DNA of 62,505 nucleotides from assembly GCA_029266615.1 (NCBI GenBank), contig JAQSWN010000063.1:1-62505 (forward strand). The letters are read 5' to 3'. A model generated the notes under the pieces. The model was not told the origin of the DNA. It did not search any database and saw only the letters and a list, made by a program, of their open reading frames with translations. The position numbers and the translations under genes are program-made. Of the stretch, positions 16,719 through 25,800 are shown piece by piece; the first letter of the stretch is position 1, and each line of letters begins with the position of its first letter. The DNA comes from Polyangiaceae bacterium (lineage in GTDB: Bacteria; Myxococcota_A; Polyangia; Polyangiales; Polyangiaceae).

Positions 16719-17867
16719 TTGGGCCGCGCTACTCGGCCCTCCTTGGCCGACGAAAAGCTTTCGCGCACCCCTCTCTACTCTGAGCACGTTCGGCTGGGCG
16801 CCAAGCTGGTGCCGTTCGCGGGGTGGGAGATGCCCATTCAGTACAAGGGCATCGCGGCCGAGCACGCGGCGGTGCGCGAGCGCGTGGGCCTTTTCGACGT
16901 GAGCCACATGGGCGAGCTGCGCGTTACCGGTCCGGGGGCGCTTTCGGCCGTGAACGCGCTCATCACGAACGATTTATCGAAGGCCGAGGACGGGCAGGCC
17001 GTCTACACGTGCTGTTGCAACGCCCAGGGCACCATCTTGGACGACCTCATCGTGTACCGCCGCAGCCCGACCGAGGTGCTGGTGGTGTGCAACGCGAGCA
17101 ACCGCCCGAAGATCGCGGAGCATTTTCGCGCCGCGCTCGCGGGGAGCGCTGAGTTTCAGGACGAGAGCGACGACACGTCACTCATCGCCGTGCAGGGGCC
17201 GCGGGCGCTCGAGCTGCTGCGGCTCGCGGGCTCGAGCGTGGACGTGAGCCAGCTGCGGTCGTTTCGCTTTGCGGATGGAACGCTCGCAGGCGCGCCGGTC
17301 ACGATCGCACGCACCGGCTATACGGGCGAAGACGGCGTGGAGCTGTTTTGCCCGAACTCCGCTGCCGCGGGGCTGTTTCGCGCGTTGCTGGAGGCGGGCG
17401 CGCCGCTCGGCGCGGAGCCGATTGGCTTGGGCGCGCGCGACACCTTGCGGCTCGAAGCGCGCCTTTCGCTGTACGGTAACGAGATCGACGAGACGACGAA
17501 CCCGATCGAAGCGGGGCTCGGCTGGGTCGTGAAGCTTACCAAGCCGAACGGCTTCCTCGGGCGTGACGCGATCGCCAAGGCGAAAGCCGATGGACCGACG
17601 CGCACCATCGTCGGCTTCGAAATGGTGGGCCGCGGTATCGCACGGCACGGCTACCGGCTGCTTTCCACGAGCGGCGACGTCATTGGCCTGTGCACGTCTG
17701 GCGGCCCCTCCCCGACGCTCGGCAAGAGCATCGGCCTCGGCTACCTGCCGGTGGCGATGGCGGCCGTAGACACTTCATTTTTGGTCGACTGCCGCGGCAA
17801 ATCCATCGAGGCCAAGGTCGTCAAAACCCCTTTTTACAAGCGTAAGCCCGCTGCCGGAGCCGCCTGA
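16719..17867 (+). CDS. gcvT: Glycine cleavage system T protein (aminomethyltransferase)
   Basis: GcvT transfers the methylene unit from lipoyl-GcvH to tetrahydrofolate and releases ammonia. The protein has the expected features: FAGWEMPIQYKGIAAEHAAVR, LFDVSHMGELRV, DDLIVYR, TGYTGEDGVELF, LRLEARLSLYGNEI and the C-terminal barrel. Two TTG starts are possible: 16719 (382 residues) or 16743 (374 residues, LADEKLSRTPLY). The second leaves a more usual N-terminus. Two bases separate it from gcvH. I looked for a glycine riboswitch upstream and saw none. Confidence 0.95.
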   Translation: MGRATRPSLADEKLSRTPLYSEHVRLGAKLVPFAGWEMPIQYKGIAAEHAAVRERVGLFDVSHMGELRVTGPGALSAVNALITNDLSKAEDGQAVYTCCCNAQGTILDDLIVYRRSPTEVLVVCNASNRPKIAEHFRAALAGSAEFQDESDDTSLIAVQGPRALELLRLAGSSVDVSQLRSFRFADGTLAGAPVTIARTGYTGEDGVELFCPNSAAAGLFRALLEAGAPLGAEPIGLGARDTLRLEARLSLYGNEIDETTNPIEAGLGWVVKLTKPNGFLGRDAIAKAKADGPTRTIVGFEMVGRGIARHGYRLLSTSGDVIGLCTSGGPSPTLGKSIGLGYLPVAMAAVDTSFLVDCRGKSIEAKVVKTPFYKRKPAAGAA

Positions 17868-17869
17868 AC

Positions 17870-18274
17870 ATGAGCCAAGCCAAAGAAGTCAAGCAAGACC
17901 GCAAGTACACCAAAGACCACGAATGGACGCTCGCCGAAGGCGCGGAGCTCGTCGTCGGCATCACCGCGTTCGCGGTGGACGCGCTCGGTGACATCACCCT
18001 CGTGAGCCTCGACGTGAAGGCCGGCGATCGCGTGGAGGCCCACAAGGCCTTCGGCACCATCGAGAGCGTCAAGACGCTGAGCGACTTGTTCGCGCCAGTC
18101 AGCGGTAAGGTGACGCGCGTCAACCCCGCGCTCGAGAACGCGCCCGAGCTCGTGAACGAAGACTGCTGGGGCAAGGCGTGGATGATCGCGATCACGCCGG
18201 ACGACGCGAGCGCAGCCGCCGGCTTGCTCGACGCAGCCGCTTACGCCGCTCACTTGGAAGAGTCGGCGCACTGA
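17870..18274 (+). CDS. gcvH: Glycine cleavage system H protein
   Basis: The 134-residue protein is the lipoyl carrier of the glycine cleavage complex. It shows YTKDHEWTL near the start, GITAFAVDALGDI, and the lipoylation segment TIESVKTLSDLFAPVSGKV, where the Lys of ESVK is the lipoyl attachment site. Length and order are normal. Its TGA overlaps the ATG of gcvPA (TGATG), so the three genes form a coupled operon. Confidence 0.97.
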   Translation: MSQAKEVKQDRKYTKDHEWTLAEGAELVVGITAFAVDALGDITLVSLDVKAGDRVEAHKAFGTIESVKTLSDLFAPVSGKVTRVNPALENAPELVNEDCWGKAWMIAITPDDASAAAGLLDAAAYAAHLEESAH

Positions 18275-19629
18275 TGCGCTACGTCCCCCACACCGAGGCC
18301 GAGATCACGGAGATGCTGAGCGTCGTCGGGCGCCCTTCGCTCGACGACTTGTTCGCGACGATCCCGCCCGAGGCGCGCTTCGAGCGGAGCCTCGCGCTCG
18401 AGCCGGCTCTCGCCGAGCCCGAGCTCATGGGGCACCTGGCGGAGCTGTCGAAGAAGAGCGGCGGCGCGGGGCTGCTCTCATTCTTGGGCGCGGGCATGTA
18501 CCAGCACCACGTGCCGCCCGCGGTGGACCAGCTGCTGCTGCGGAGCGAATTTTATACGGCTTACACGCCGTACCAGCCCGAGGTGGCGCAGGGCACGCTG
18601 CAGGCGATCTGGGAGTTCCAGACCATCGTCAGCGAGCTTTACGGGCTGCCGCTCGCCAACGCGAGCCTGTACGACGGCGCGAGCGCGACCGCAGAAGCGG
18701 CGCTGATGGCGTGCCGACTCACCAAGCGCGGCAAGGTGCTGCTCAGCGGCTGCGTGCATCCGGACTACCGGCGCACCACCGTCACGTACATGGCGGGCCG
18801 CGAGGACACGTCGACGGAGCAGGTTGGTATCAGCGAGGCGGGCACCGCGGATGCCGCGCAGCTCGCGGCCGCGCTCACGGATGACGTAGCCGCCATCATC
18901 GTGGGCTACCCGAGCTTCTACGGCTCGCTGCCCGACCTGACCGCGCTGGCCAAGCTCGCCCACGACCGCGGCGCGTTGCTCATCGCGACCGTGAGTGAGC
19001 CGTACGCGCTCTCCGTGGTGGAGGCGCCCGGCGCACTCGGCGCGGATATTTGCGTCGGTGAAGGGCAAGCGCTGGCCTGCCCACCGCAGTTCGGCGGTCC
19101 GGGTGTGGGATTGTTCGCGTGCCGGGACGACCGGCAGTACCTGCAGCAGCTTCCCGGCCGGATTTGTGGCGAAACCGTGGACCACGACGGCGAGCGTGGC
19201 TTCGTGCTCACCCTCTCCACGCGCGAGCAGCACATCCGCCGCGAGCGCGCGACGAGCAACATCTGCACCAACCAAGGCCTGCTCGCGCTGTCGCTCGCGA
19301 TTCGCGCGAGCTTGCTGGGCAAGACCGGCTTCGTGGAAACGGGCAAGCAGTGCCTCGCGAAGGCGCGCTACCTGCGCCGCAACATCTTGGAGCTGCCCGG
19401 CTACGCTTCGGCGTTCGCGGCCGCGCCGTTCTTCAACGAGCTGGCCGTGCGCGTGCGCGGTGGAGACGCGAGCGCGGTATGTCGCAAGCTCGAAGCGCAA
19501 GGCATCATCGCCGGCTACGATCTGGGTCGCCAAGATCCGGCGCGCAAAGACTGCTTGCTCATCGCCGTCACCGAGAAGCACCGCCGCGAAGATTTGGATC
19601 GCCTCGTCGCGGCGTTGGCCTCGGTTTAA
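18274..19629 (+). CDS. gcvPA: Glycine dehydrogenase (decarboxylating) subunit 1
   Basis: This 451-residue protein is the first subunit of the two-part P protein, which decarboxylates glycine with pyridoxal phosphate in the partner subunit. It begins with RYVPHTEAEITEML and contains FLGAGMYQHHVPPAVDQLL, FYTAYTPYQPEVAQGTLQ, QFGGPGVGLF and RRERATSNICTNQGL, all typical of GcvPA. The PLP-binding Lys belongs to GcvPB, which is not downstream: the next gene encodes an unrelated secreted protein. Confidence 0.96.
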   Translation: MRYVPHTEAEITEMLSVVGRPSLDDLFATIPPEARFERSLALEPALAEPELMGHLAELSKKSGGAGLLSFLGAGMYQHHVPPAVDQLLLRSEFYTAYTPYQPEVAQGTLQAIWEFQTIVSELYGLPLANASLYDGASATAEAALMACRLTKRGKVLLSGCVHPDYRRTTVTYMAGREDTSTEQVGISEAGTADAAQLAAALTDDVAAIIVGYPSFYGSLPDLTALAKLAHDRGALLIATVSEPYALSVVEAPGALGADICVGEGQALACPPQFGGPGVGLFACRDDRQYLQQLPGRICGETVDHDGERGFVLTLSTREQHIRRERATSNICTNQGLLALSLAIRASLLGKTGFVETGKQCLAKARYLRRNILELPGYASAFAAAPFFNELAVRVRGGDASAVCRKLEAQGIIAGYDLGRQDPARKDCLLIAVTEKHRREDLDRLVAALASV

Positions 19630-19635
19630 TAATCC

Positions 19636-20172
19636 ATGAAGCTCCTTGCCTCCGGTTTGGGCGCGTGCGCTCTGCTCGCGCTCGCATCTCCTGCGCACGC
19701 CGACGTTTCGTCTTGGGCCTTCGTCGGCGCAGGTCCTACCGCCTTCAAGCAGGAGGGCTTCGAGATGAAGCTCGCCCCCGCGCTCTCGATCGAGGCCGGC
19801 ATGGGCACGACTCCCAGCCGGCCGTTCGTGGTGGGCGGGATGTTCAAGTTCCACACCCTCTTCGGCGAGGGCACGGACCTGGCGCTCGCCCTGCGCGTCG
19901 CGTCTCAAGGCTTCGCGACCGGCAGACTGGGTCTGGCGATCGACGCGGGGCCGTACCGCAGAGGTTGGGGTGAAGAGTCTACGGGCGGGCAGGCAGCTGT
20001 GGTTTTGGGCGGCCCATGGGGTCTCACCCTGTCGGTGGGCGGTGGTCTCGGCACCAACGACGGCCGCCACTTTGCGGCTAGCTTGGGTATAGATTTCGCC
20101 AGGCTCACCGTTTACCGCCTCTCGGGCGAGAGCTGGTTTCCGAACCCCCACCCCGCGTATCGCCCAAAGTAA
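19636..20172 (+). CDS. Secreted or outer-membrane protein, unknown
   Basis: The 178-residue protein has a clear signal peptide (MKLLASGLGACALLALASPAHA). The mature part has alternating hydrophobic and glycine-rich strands (for example WGLTLSVGGGLG, then HFAASLGIDFARLTVYRL), consistent with a small beta-barrel or outer-membrane-associated protein. It starts 6 bases after gcvPA and could be cotranscribed with the gcv genes, though a functional link is not apparent. I recognise no family. Confidence 0.75.
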   Translation: MKLLASGLGACALLALASPAHADVSSWAFVGAGPTAFKQEGFEMKLAPALSIEAGMGTTPSRPFVVGGMFKFHTLFGEGTDLALALRVASQGFATGRLGLAIDAGPYRRGWGEESTGGQAAVVLGGPWGLTLSVGGGLGTNDGRHFAASLGIDFARLTVYRLSGESWFPNPHPAYRPK

Positions 20173-20215
20173 TAAGCCTTTGAGGCAAAACTGAGCTAGC
20201 CTTCGCGGTCAGCTC

Positions 20216-21706
20216 ATGGAGGCACCGGTTCAAGAAGGCGACCTGCTCGCCGGCAAGTACCGCGTCGAAAAGGTGCTGGGCTACGGCGGCATGGGGGTCG
20301 TCGTGTCCGCGTTCCGCAACGACCTGGAGCAGCGCGTCGCGGTCAAGTTCCTGAGCCAAGCCGCCGCCGAGCGCCCCGACGCCGCGGAGCGCTTCCGGCG
20401 CGAAGCACGCGCCGCGGCCAAGATTCGGAGCGAGCACGTGGCGCGCGTGTTGGACGTCGGCACGCTCGACACCGGCTTGCCCTACATGGTCATGGAGTTC
20501 CTGGAAGGGAACGACATCGCCGACGAGCTGCGTCGCCTCACCGTGCTGCCCATCAGCAGCGCGGTGGAGTTCGTGCTGCAGGCGATCGAGGCCCTTGCCG
20601 AAGCGCACGCCGCCGGCGTCGTGCATCGCGATCTCAAACCCGGCAACCTGTTCCTCGCTCGCCGTGCGGACGGCTCACGGCGCGTGAAGGTGCTGGACTT
20701 CGGCATCTCCAAGGCGCTCACCGGTAGCTCGGTCGAGGAGCTGTCGCTCACCAAGACGGCCGCGCTCATCGGCTCGCCCCTGTACATGGCGCCGGAGCAA
20801 ATGCGCTCCGCCAAGGACGTGGACACCCGCGCCGACATTTGGTCCCTCGGCGCCATGTTGTACGAGATGCTCACGGGGCAGCCGCCGTACACGGGAGACT
20901 CGATCCCCCAGCTGTGCGCCGCGCTCCTGCACGACGATCCAATTCCTCTGCGCCAGCATCGTCCAGAAATTCCGGAGGGGTTGGAACAAGCGGTGCTCCG
21001 CTGCTTGATGAAGGATCGCAACCACCGCTTCGCCACCGTTTTCGAGCTCGGGCGCGCGCTCTTGCCGTACGCGCTGCCGGACAGCCACATTCACGTGGAG
21101 CGCGCCGAGCGCGTGCTCGGCGTGACGGACGTGACGATGTCCGGGATGGTCACGTCCGGAATGTCGCCTTCGCTGCCGCACGTGACGTCACCGCTCGCGT
21201 CGGTGCCGATCACACCGCTCAACGTCACTCCCGCCGCCGTGCTCCATCACATCGAGCCCACCGTGAACTCGTGGGGGGGCTCCGGTATGGCGCCAGCGCC
21301 GAAGAAACGACGCGGGCCGCTCCTGCTCATCGGCGGCGCCGCGGCCCTGCTGGCGGGTGCGGTCGGGCTGTGGGCGGCCCAGGGCGGAACCGGGGAAAAA
21401 GCTGCGCCCGCGTCCCCCAGCGCCGAGCCGGCGCGCGGAGCGGCCCCACCGTCGCCCGCGCCGGTGCCCGCCAACGTCGACGTCGTCGAGCCAGCCGCTC
21501 CGATCGCCGTGGCGACGACCTCGGCGGAGCCGTCCATCGCGGCGGCGCCGAGCCCCGTCCCGGTGAGCGCGCCGCTCGTCCCCGCCAAACCGAGGCCCGT
21601 CGGGGCCAAGGCTCCGGCCGCAAAGCCCGACCCGAAAACCTCGGAGCCGGCGCCCGCGCCGGTCAAGCCGAGCGGCGGCATCACGGATTTCGGCGGTCGG
21701 CGCTGA
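20216..21706 (+). CDS. Ser/Thr protein kinase with transmembrane segment
   Basis: This 496-residue Hanks-type kinase begins with GDLLAGKYRVEKVLGYGGMG. K44, HRDLKPGN (137-144), DFG (161-163) and APE (192-194) are present, so it should be active. The kinase domain is followed by a linker, a single transmembrane helix at about 365-385 (LLLIGGAAALLAGAVGLW), and a Pro/Ala-rich extracytoplasmic tail of about 110 residues without a recognised sensor fold. A TPR/PEGA protein and a Cys-rich lipoprotein follow within 21 and 2 bases, a likely operon. Confidence 0.95.
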   Translation: MEAPVQEGDLLAGKYRVEKVLGYGGMGVVVSAFRNDLEQRVAVKFLSQAAAERPDAAERFRREARAAAKIRSEHVARVLDVGTLDTGLPYMVMEFLEGNDIADELRRLTVLPISSAVEFVLQAIEALAEAHAAGVVHRDLKPGNLFLARRADGSRRVKVLDFGISKALTGSSVEELSLTKTAALIGSPLYMAPEQMRSAKDVDTRADIWSLGAMLYEMLTGQPPYTGDSIPQLCAALLHDDPIPLRQHRPEIPEGLEQAVLRCLMKDRNHRFATVFELGRALLPYALPDSHIHVERAERVLGVTDVTMSGMVTSGMSPSLPHVTSPLASVPITPLNVTPAAVLHHIEPTVNSWGGSGMAPAPKKRRGPLLLIGGAAALLAGAVGLWAAQGGTGEKAAPASPSAEPARGAAPPSPAPVPANVDVVEPAAPIAVATTSAEPSIAAAPSPVPVSAPLVPAKPRPVGAKAPAAKPDPKTSEPAPAPVKPSGGITDFGGRR

Positions 21707-21727
21707 GTTTGGAGTAAAAACCGGAAT

Positions 21728-22765
21728 ATGGCCGGTCCCGGACGCTTGCGTCGCCTCGCTGCTCTCGCCCCTGCTTGTCTGCTCGCTTTGAGCGCCGCGC
21801 CAGCGCTCGCCCAAACCGGCGCATCCGACAAGGCCGCCGCCGAAGCGCTATTCGATAGCGGCGTGCGACTGATGAAGTCGGGCAGCTTCGCCGACGCGTG
21901 CCCCAAGCTCGAGGAGAGCGAGCGCATCGATCCCGCGGTCGGCACGTTGCTCTACTTGGGCGAGTGCTACGAACGCGTGGGCAAGACCGCCAGCGCGTGG
22001 GCGACGTTTCGCGAGGCGGCGTCGCTGGCGACGAACAGCAACCAAGCGGACCGCGCGCGCGTCGCCGCAGCCCGAGCCCAGGAGCTGGATCCCAAGCTGA
22101 GCCGGCTGTCGATCGATCTTGCGCCGGACGTGGCGAAAATTCCCGGCGTGGTCGTGAAGCGCGGCTCGCAGCGGCTCGAGCCCTCCCTTTACGGCACGCC
22201 CCTCCCCGTGGATCCCGGCGAGTACCGGATCGACGTCACCGCCCCCGGCTACGAGACGTGGACCGCGCCAATCAAGGTCGAAGCCGGCGGCGCGAGCGCG
22301 AGCGTGCGCGTGCCAGCGCTCGTCAAGGCGCCAGAAGGCGCAACCGCGGCGCCTCCCATTAGCGGTGAGGCCGGCGCCATGAGCCCCGCACCCTTGGCTC
22401 CCGCGGCCAAGTCGAGCGGTGGTCTCACGACGCAACAGACGCTGGGCATCGTGACCGGCGGCGTCGGGATCATCGGCGTCGGCCTCGGCGGCTACTTCGG
22501 TGTTCGGGCCATCAGCCAGAACAGCGATGCCGAGCAGCACTGCCCCAAAGAAGGCTTCTGCAGCAATCAGGTCGGCGTCGACCTCACCAACGAGGCGCGT
22601 GACAACGCCTCCGCCAGCAACATCGCGTTCGCGCTGGGCGCGGGCCTGGTCGCGGTGGGCGCGGTCTTGTACTTGACCGGCGGCCGCAGCGATACGGAGC
22701 GCGTCGCGCTCGTGCCCTTACTTTCACCGGGTGCGGCCGCGGCCAGCATCTCCGGGAGGTTCTGA
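21728..22765 (+). CDS. Secreted TPR and PEGA-like protein with two membrane segments
   Basis: The 345-residue protein has a signal peptide ending in ALA near residue 28. It then has tetratricopeptide-like helices (FDSGVRLMKSGSFADACPKLEE and GTLLYLGECYERVGKTASAW), and a PEGA-type beta segment near 135-190 (LPVDPGEYRIDVTAPGYETW) that often binds envelope partners. Two hydrophobic helices follow (GIVTGGVGIIGVGLGGYFGV and FALGAGLVAVGAVLYLTGG). This combination is common beside myxobacterial kinases. It is probably in the same transcript as the kinase and could be a periplasmic partner, but no substrate is known. Confidence 0.85.
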   Translation: MAGPGRLRRLAALAPACLLALSAAPALAQTGASDKAAAEALFDSGVRLMKSGSFADACPKLEESERIDPAVGTLLYLGECYERVGKTASAWATFREAASLATNSNQADRARVAAARAQELDPKLSRLSIDLAPDVAKIPGVVVKRGSQRLEPSLYGTPLPVDPGEYRIDVTAPGYETWTAPIKVEAGGASASVRVPALVKAPEGATAAPPISGEAGAMSPAPLAPAAKSSGGLTTQQTLGIVTGGVGIIGVGLGGYFGVRAISQNSDAEQHCPKEGFCSNQVGVDLTNEARDNASASNIAFALGAGLVAVGAVLYLTGGRSDTERVALVPLLSPGAAAASISGRF

Positions 22766-22767
22766 GA

Positions 22768-23892
22768 ATGCGTCGCGCAGCGCTGTCCCAACTAATCGGC
22801 TTCTCCCTCGTCGCGCTGGCCCTCGGCGCTTGTCAGGCCATTGCCGGCATCGAAGAGCGCGAGCTGGATCCGAGCGCCAGGCCCGCGGACAGCAAGCAGT
22901 GCAAAGACTATTGCAACGCCGTGCTCCAGAACTGCGTCGGTGAAAACGCGGTCTACAACGACCTCGCTGGCTGTCTCGGCTTCTGCCGCTACTTGGATCC
23001 CGGCGATTCGCTCGAGCCGGAGCCGAACACGGTTGCTTGCCGCACTCGCGAGGCCAGCTTCGCCAAGCTGGAGCCGGACAGCCACTGCAAGGCGGCAGGC
23101 CCGGGCGGTAACGACGTCTGCGGCAGCGACTGCGACGCGTACTGCCAGGTTTACCCCGAGGTGTGCCCGGACGACTACCTCTACACGAGCACCGACTCTT
23201 GCCTGAAGGCCTGCCGCGGCGTCACGGATCAAGACAGCTTCGACGTAACGCGGGACCACGATGGCGACAGCATCGAGTGCCGGCTCGTGCACACGGTGTC
23301 TTCGACGACGTTGCCGGACACGCACTGCTCGCATGCGCCCATCCCTCCCGCACAGCCGTATTGCGCGGGCAAGCCGGACAAGCCGCCGACGTGTCCCGAG
23401 TACTGCCAGATCGTGATGGCCGCCTGCGACGGCGAGCTCACCCAATACGAATCTCCCGAGCAGTGCCTGGCGGTGTGCGACGCCCTCGAACCGGGCACCA
23501 ACGACGACCGGATGGGCAACAACGTCGGCTGCCGTCGCTACCATTCTTTCGCCTCGACGCTCGACCCGGCCACGCACTGTTACCACGCCGGCCCCACCGG
23601 CGACGGCCACTGCGGCAAAGACAACGAGGAGACCGGCGTCCGAGCCAACTGCGAGTCGTACTGCCGATTGGTCGAAGCCGCGTGCCCTGAAGCATTCGCG
23701 GCTGGGCCCGGTTCGAGCTCCAGCTGTCTGGACGCTTGCAACGACCTGGACGAGTCGGAGCTGGACTCCGAGTACTCGGTTGCGAACGGCGAGAGTAGCA
23801 AGGCGCTGAACTGCCGCGTGCTGTACACGGCGCGCGCGTTCGAAGACGAGACTGCCTGCGCTTCCGCGCTGGGCGGCGACCTCTGCGAGTGA
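22768..23892 (+). CDS. Lipoprotein with four eight-cysteine repeats
   Basis: After a lipoprotein signal (ALGAC, Cys22), the 374-residue protein contains 32 cysteines in four tandem modules that share one spacing: C-x3-C-x6-C-x11to13-C-x3-C-x17to24-C-x14or15-C-x8to11-C. Modules start at residues 45, 122, 209 and 295. Each has a CR-dipeptide and an HC or similar pair near its end. The regular spacing suggests four disulfide-bonded domains outside the cell or in the periplasm. I know no family name. It begins two bases after the TPR/PEGA gene. Confidence 0.85.
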   Translation: MRRAALSQLIGFSLVALALGACQAIAGIEERELDPSARPADSKQCKDYCNAVLQNCVGENAVYNDLAGCLGFCRYLDPGDSLEPEPNTVACRTREASFAKLEPDSHCKAAGPGGNDVCGSDCDAYCQVYPEVCPDDYLYTSTDSCLKACRGVTDQDSFDVTRDHDGDSIECRLVHTVSSTTLPDTHCSHAPIPPAQPYCAGKPDKPPTCPEYCQIVMAACDGELTQYESPEQCLAVCDALEPGTNDDRMGNNVGCRRYHSFASTLDPATHCYHAGPTGDGHCGKDNEETGVRANCESYCRLVEAACPEAFAAGPGSSSSCLDACNDLDESELDSEYSVANGESSKALNCRVLYTARAFEDETACASALGGDLCE

Positions 23893-23898
23893 CGGAGC

Positions 23899-24639
23899 TC
23901 AGCCCACGTCGCGCGCGTCCCGCACCGACGCGGCGGCTTGCACGCGAGTGACGCGGGTCACTACCTCCGCCACCACGCGCGGGTGGTAGATGAGCGAATT
24001 GTGCCCGCAGCCGGGCACGCTCAGTCGCTCGCCCGCAGCGAGGAACGCGCCGCTCGGCACGACGTGGTCCTCCTGCCCGTCGATGGAAAGGTGGGGGACG
24101 ATCAGGCGGTGCCGCGCGCCGCGCGCGAGCCGGTCGAGCAGCTCACTACCGGGGGCGATGTCCCGGCCCACCGGCGCCGGAAATAAGCGCGCCGGGGGAG
24201 CGCCGCCGAAAGGGCTGCCGATGGAGACGGTCTGCACCACGCGCGGATCCGAGCCCAGCTCCTGCACGAAGTAGCGCACCGCAAGGCCACCAATGCTGTG
24301 GCCGACTAAATGAATGCGCACGTCTCCGGAGATGGCGCGCACGGCCGTGGCGATGTCCCGCGCGACTCGGGAGATGCCGGGGCCGGGGGGATGGGTGAAG
24401 CTCGTCGTGAAGGCTCCCGTACGCGCTTCAATCTCTCGGCGAAGCGGACGGAGCACGCCTGCAGTAGCGAACAAGCCGTGCACCAACATCACGACGTCGC
24501 GATCGGCGCGAACCCACATCGGCCGCGCGCCGCGCACATCCTTGTAAATGAGCGTCGCTTGACGGGCGATAGCGGCGGCTTCCCGCCCGACGCCTTCTAG
24601 CGAGTTGCGAACACTGCTCTTGCGCTCTTCTTCGCTCAC
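23899..24639 (-). CDS. Alpha/beta-hydrolase, lipase-like
   Basis: The 246-residue protein contains VVMLVHGLFATAGVL (oxyanion hole HG), the nucleophile elbow GHSIGG with Ser115, a late DGQEDHVVP segment with a likely catalytic Asp, and GCGHNSLIYH with the likely catalytic His. It resembles PGAP1-like or triacylglycerol-lipase proteins that act on esters. It has no clear signal peptide. It ends 6 bases from the convergent Cys-rich lipoprotein gene and diverges from the gene at 24739. The substrate is not known. Confidence 0.88.
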   Translation of the reverse strand: MSEEERKSSVRNSLEGVGREAAAIARQATLIYKDVRGARPMWVRADRDVVMLVHGLFATAGVLRPLRREIEARTGAFTTSFTHPPGPGISRVARDIATAVRAISGDVRIHLVGHSIGGLAVRYFVQELGSDPRVVQTVSIGSPFGGAPPARLFPAPVGRDIAPGSELLDRLARGARHRLIVPHLSIDGQEDHVVPSGAFLAAGERLSVPGCGHNSLIYHPRVVAEVVTRVTRVQAAASVRDARDVG

Positions 24640-24680
24640 GGCTCAGCTACGTTTTTAACTTCGGTGCTCGCATTGGGGCA

Positions 24681-24695
24681 AGTTGGGGCCCAACT
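24681..24695. repeat. Perfect inverted repeat, possible operator
   Basis: AGTTGGGGCCCAACT is a perfect palindrome with 7-base arms and a single central base. It lies between the divergent starts of the hydrolase (24639) and the lipoprotein (24739). Its position fits an operator or other protein-binding site, but it has no T-tract and could also be chance. Confidence 0.35.
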
Positions 24696-24738
24696 CCAGC
24701 TTGCTAATTGTAGGTGACGGGGCGACGATGAGAGGACT

Positions 24739-25800
24739 ATGGGGAAAACTTTCCAGCTCCTTTGCGCGGTCTCGTGCCTCGTCACTCTGCCGAGTTGCTC
24801 GGATGACTCCGCCGCGCCCGCAGGCGCTGGTGGGTCGTCCTCGGGCGGCTCGAGTCAGAGCGGCTCCGGGCAAGGTGGCGCGAGCGGAGCCGCGGGCAAA
24901 AACGGCGGCGGAGCCGGCAACCCGAGCGTTGGCGGCGCGAGCGCGAATGGCGGTTCGAGCCGCGGCGGCTCACCCCCGGTCGTTCCCGGTAAGCCCGGCG
25001 AGGTCGGCGGTTGCCAAATGTTCCCCGCCGCGGACCACTGGAACTTGGACGTCTCGAGCGTCGCGGTGGACGCGGCGTGGACCCAAAAGGTGCAAGACCT
25101 AGTCGGCGACGCCCGCATCCACCCGGACTACGGCGTAGACGGCGAAGAGCTCTACGGGATCCCGATCAACGTCGTGCCGGAGACGCAGCCACTCGCACCG
25201 GTGACGTTCGACTGGTATCCGGAAGAGAGCGACGAAGGCCCGTATCCCTTCCCAGGACCTGCGGACGTCATCATCGAAGGCAACTCGCCAGAGAGCTGCG
25301 ACGGAGACTGCCACTTGCTGGTGCTCCAACAAGGTACGTGCCTGCTGTTCGAAGGGTACGCCTGCGAGTACCGGGGCGACGGCTGGCACTGCGGCAACGG
25401 CGCGAAGTGGGACTTGAACGAGCTCGGCTACGGTCAGCGCCCGGAAGGCTGGACGTCGGCGGACGCGGCCGGTCTCGCGATCGCGCCGGGGCTGCTCCGC
25501 TACGACGAGGTGCGCGGAGGTGAGGTCACGCACGCGCTACGCTTCACGCTCGACTGCACGACGAACAAGTACGTCGAACCGGCGTCGCACTACGCGGTGC
25601 CGGACGGCTGCGATCCCAACGACGGCCCCCCCATGGGGACGCGAGTGCGGCTCCGGGCGGACTACGACGTGTCCGGCCTCAGCCCGAGCGCGCAAACCGT
25701 GCTCAATGGCATGAAGAAGTACGGAATGATCCTCGCCGACAACGGCTCGAATTTTTACTTCCAGGGCGAGGCAGCCTTCCGCGGCGGTCCAGCACGATGA
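24739..25800 (+). CDS. Lipoprotein with Gly/Ser linker; C-terminus probably lost
   Basis: The 353-residue product has a lipoprotein signal (LVTLPSC, Cys20), then about 55 residues of Gly/Ser/Ala-rich linker, then a globular domain with several cysteines and the segment MKKYGMILADNGSNFYFQGE. Related proteins that I recall continue after this motif with an Asp-rich tail. Here the frame instead runs into the antisense of the opposite gene for about 8 codons and stops. The ATG at 24739 is preceded by a good ribosome site (GAGAGG). The function is not known. Confidence 0.75.
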   Translation: MGKTFQLLCAVSCLVTLPSCSDDSAAPAGAGGSSSGGSSQSGSGQGGASGAAGKNGGGAGNPSVGGASANGGSSRGGSPPVVPGKPGEVGGCQMFPAADHWNLDVSSVAVDAAWTQKVQDLVGDARIHPDYGVDGEELYGIPINVVPETQPLAPVTFDWYPEESDEGPYPFPGPADVIIEGNSPESCDGDCHLLVLQQGTCLLFEGYACEYRGDGWHCGNGAKWDLNELGYGQRPEGWTSADAAGLAIAPGLLRYDEVRGGEVTHALRFTLDCTTNKYVEPASHYAVPDGCDPNDGPPMGTRVRLRADYDVSGLSPSAQTVLNGMKKYGMILADNGSNFYFQGEAAFRGGPAR

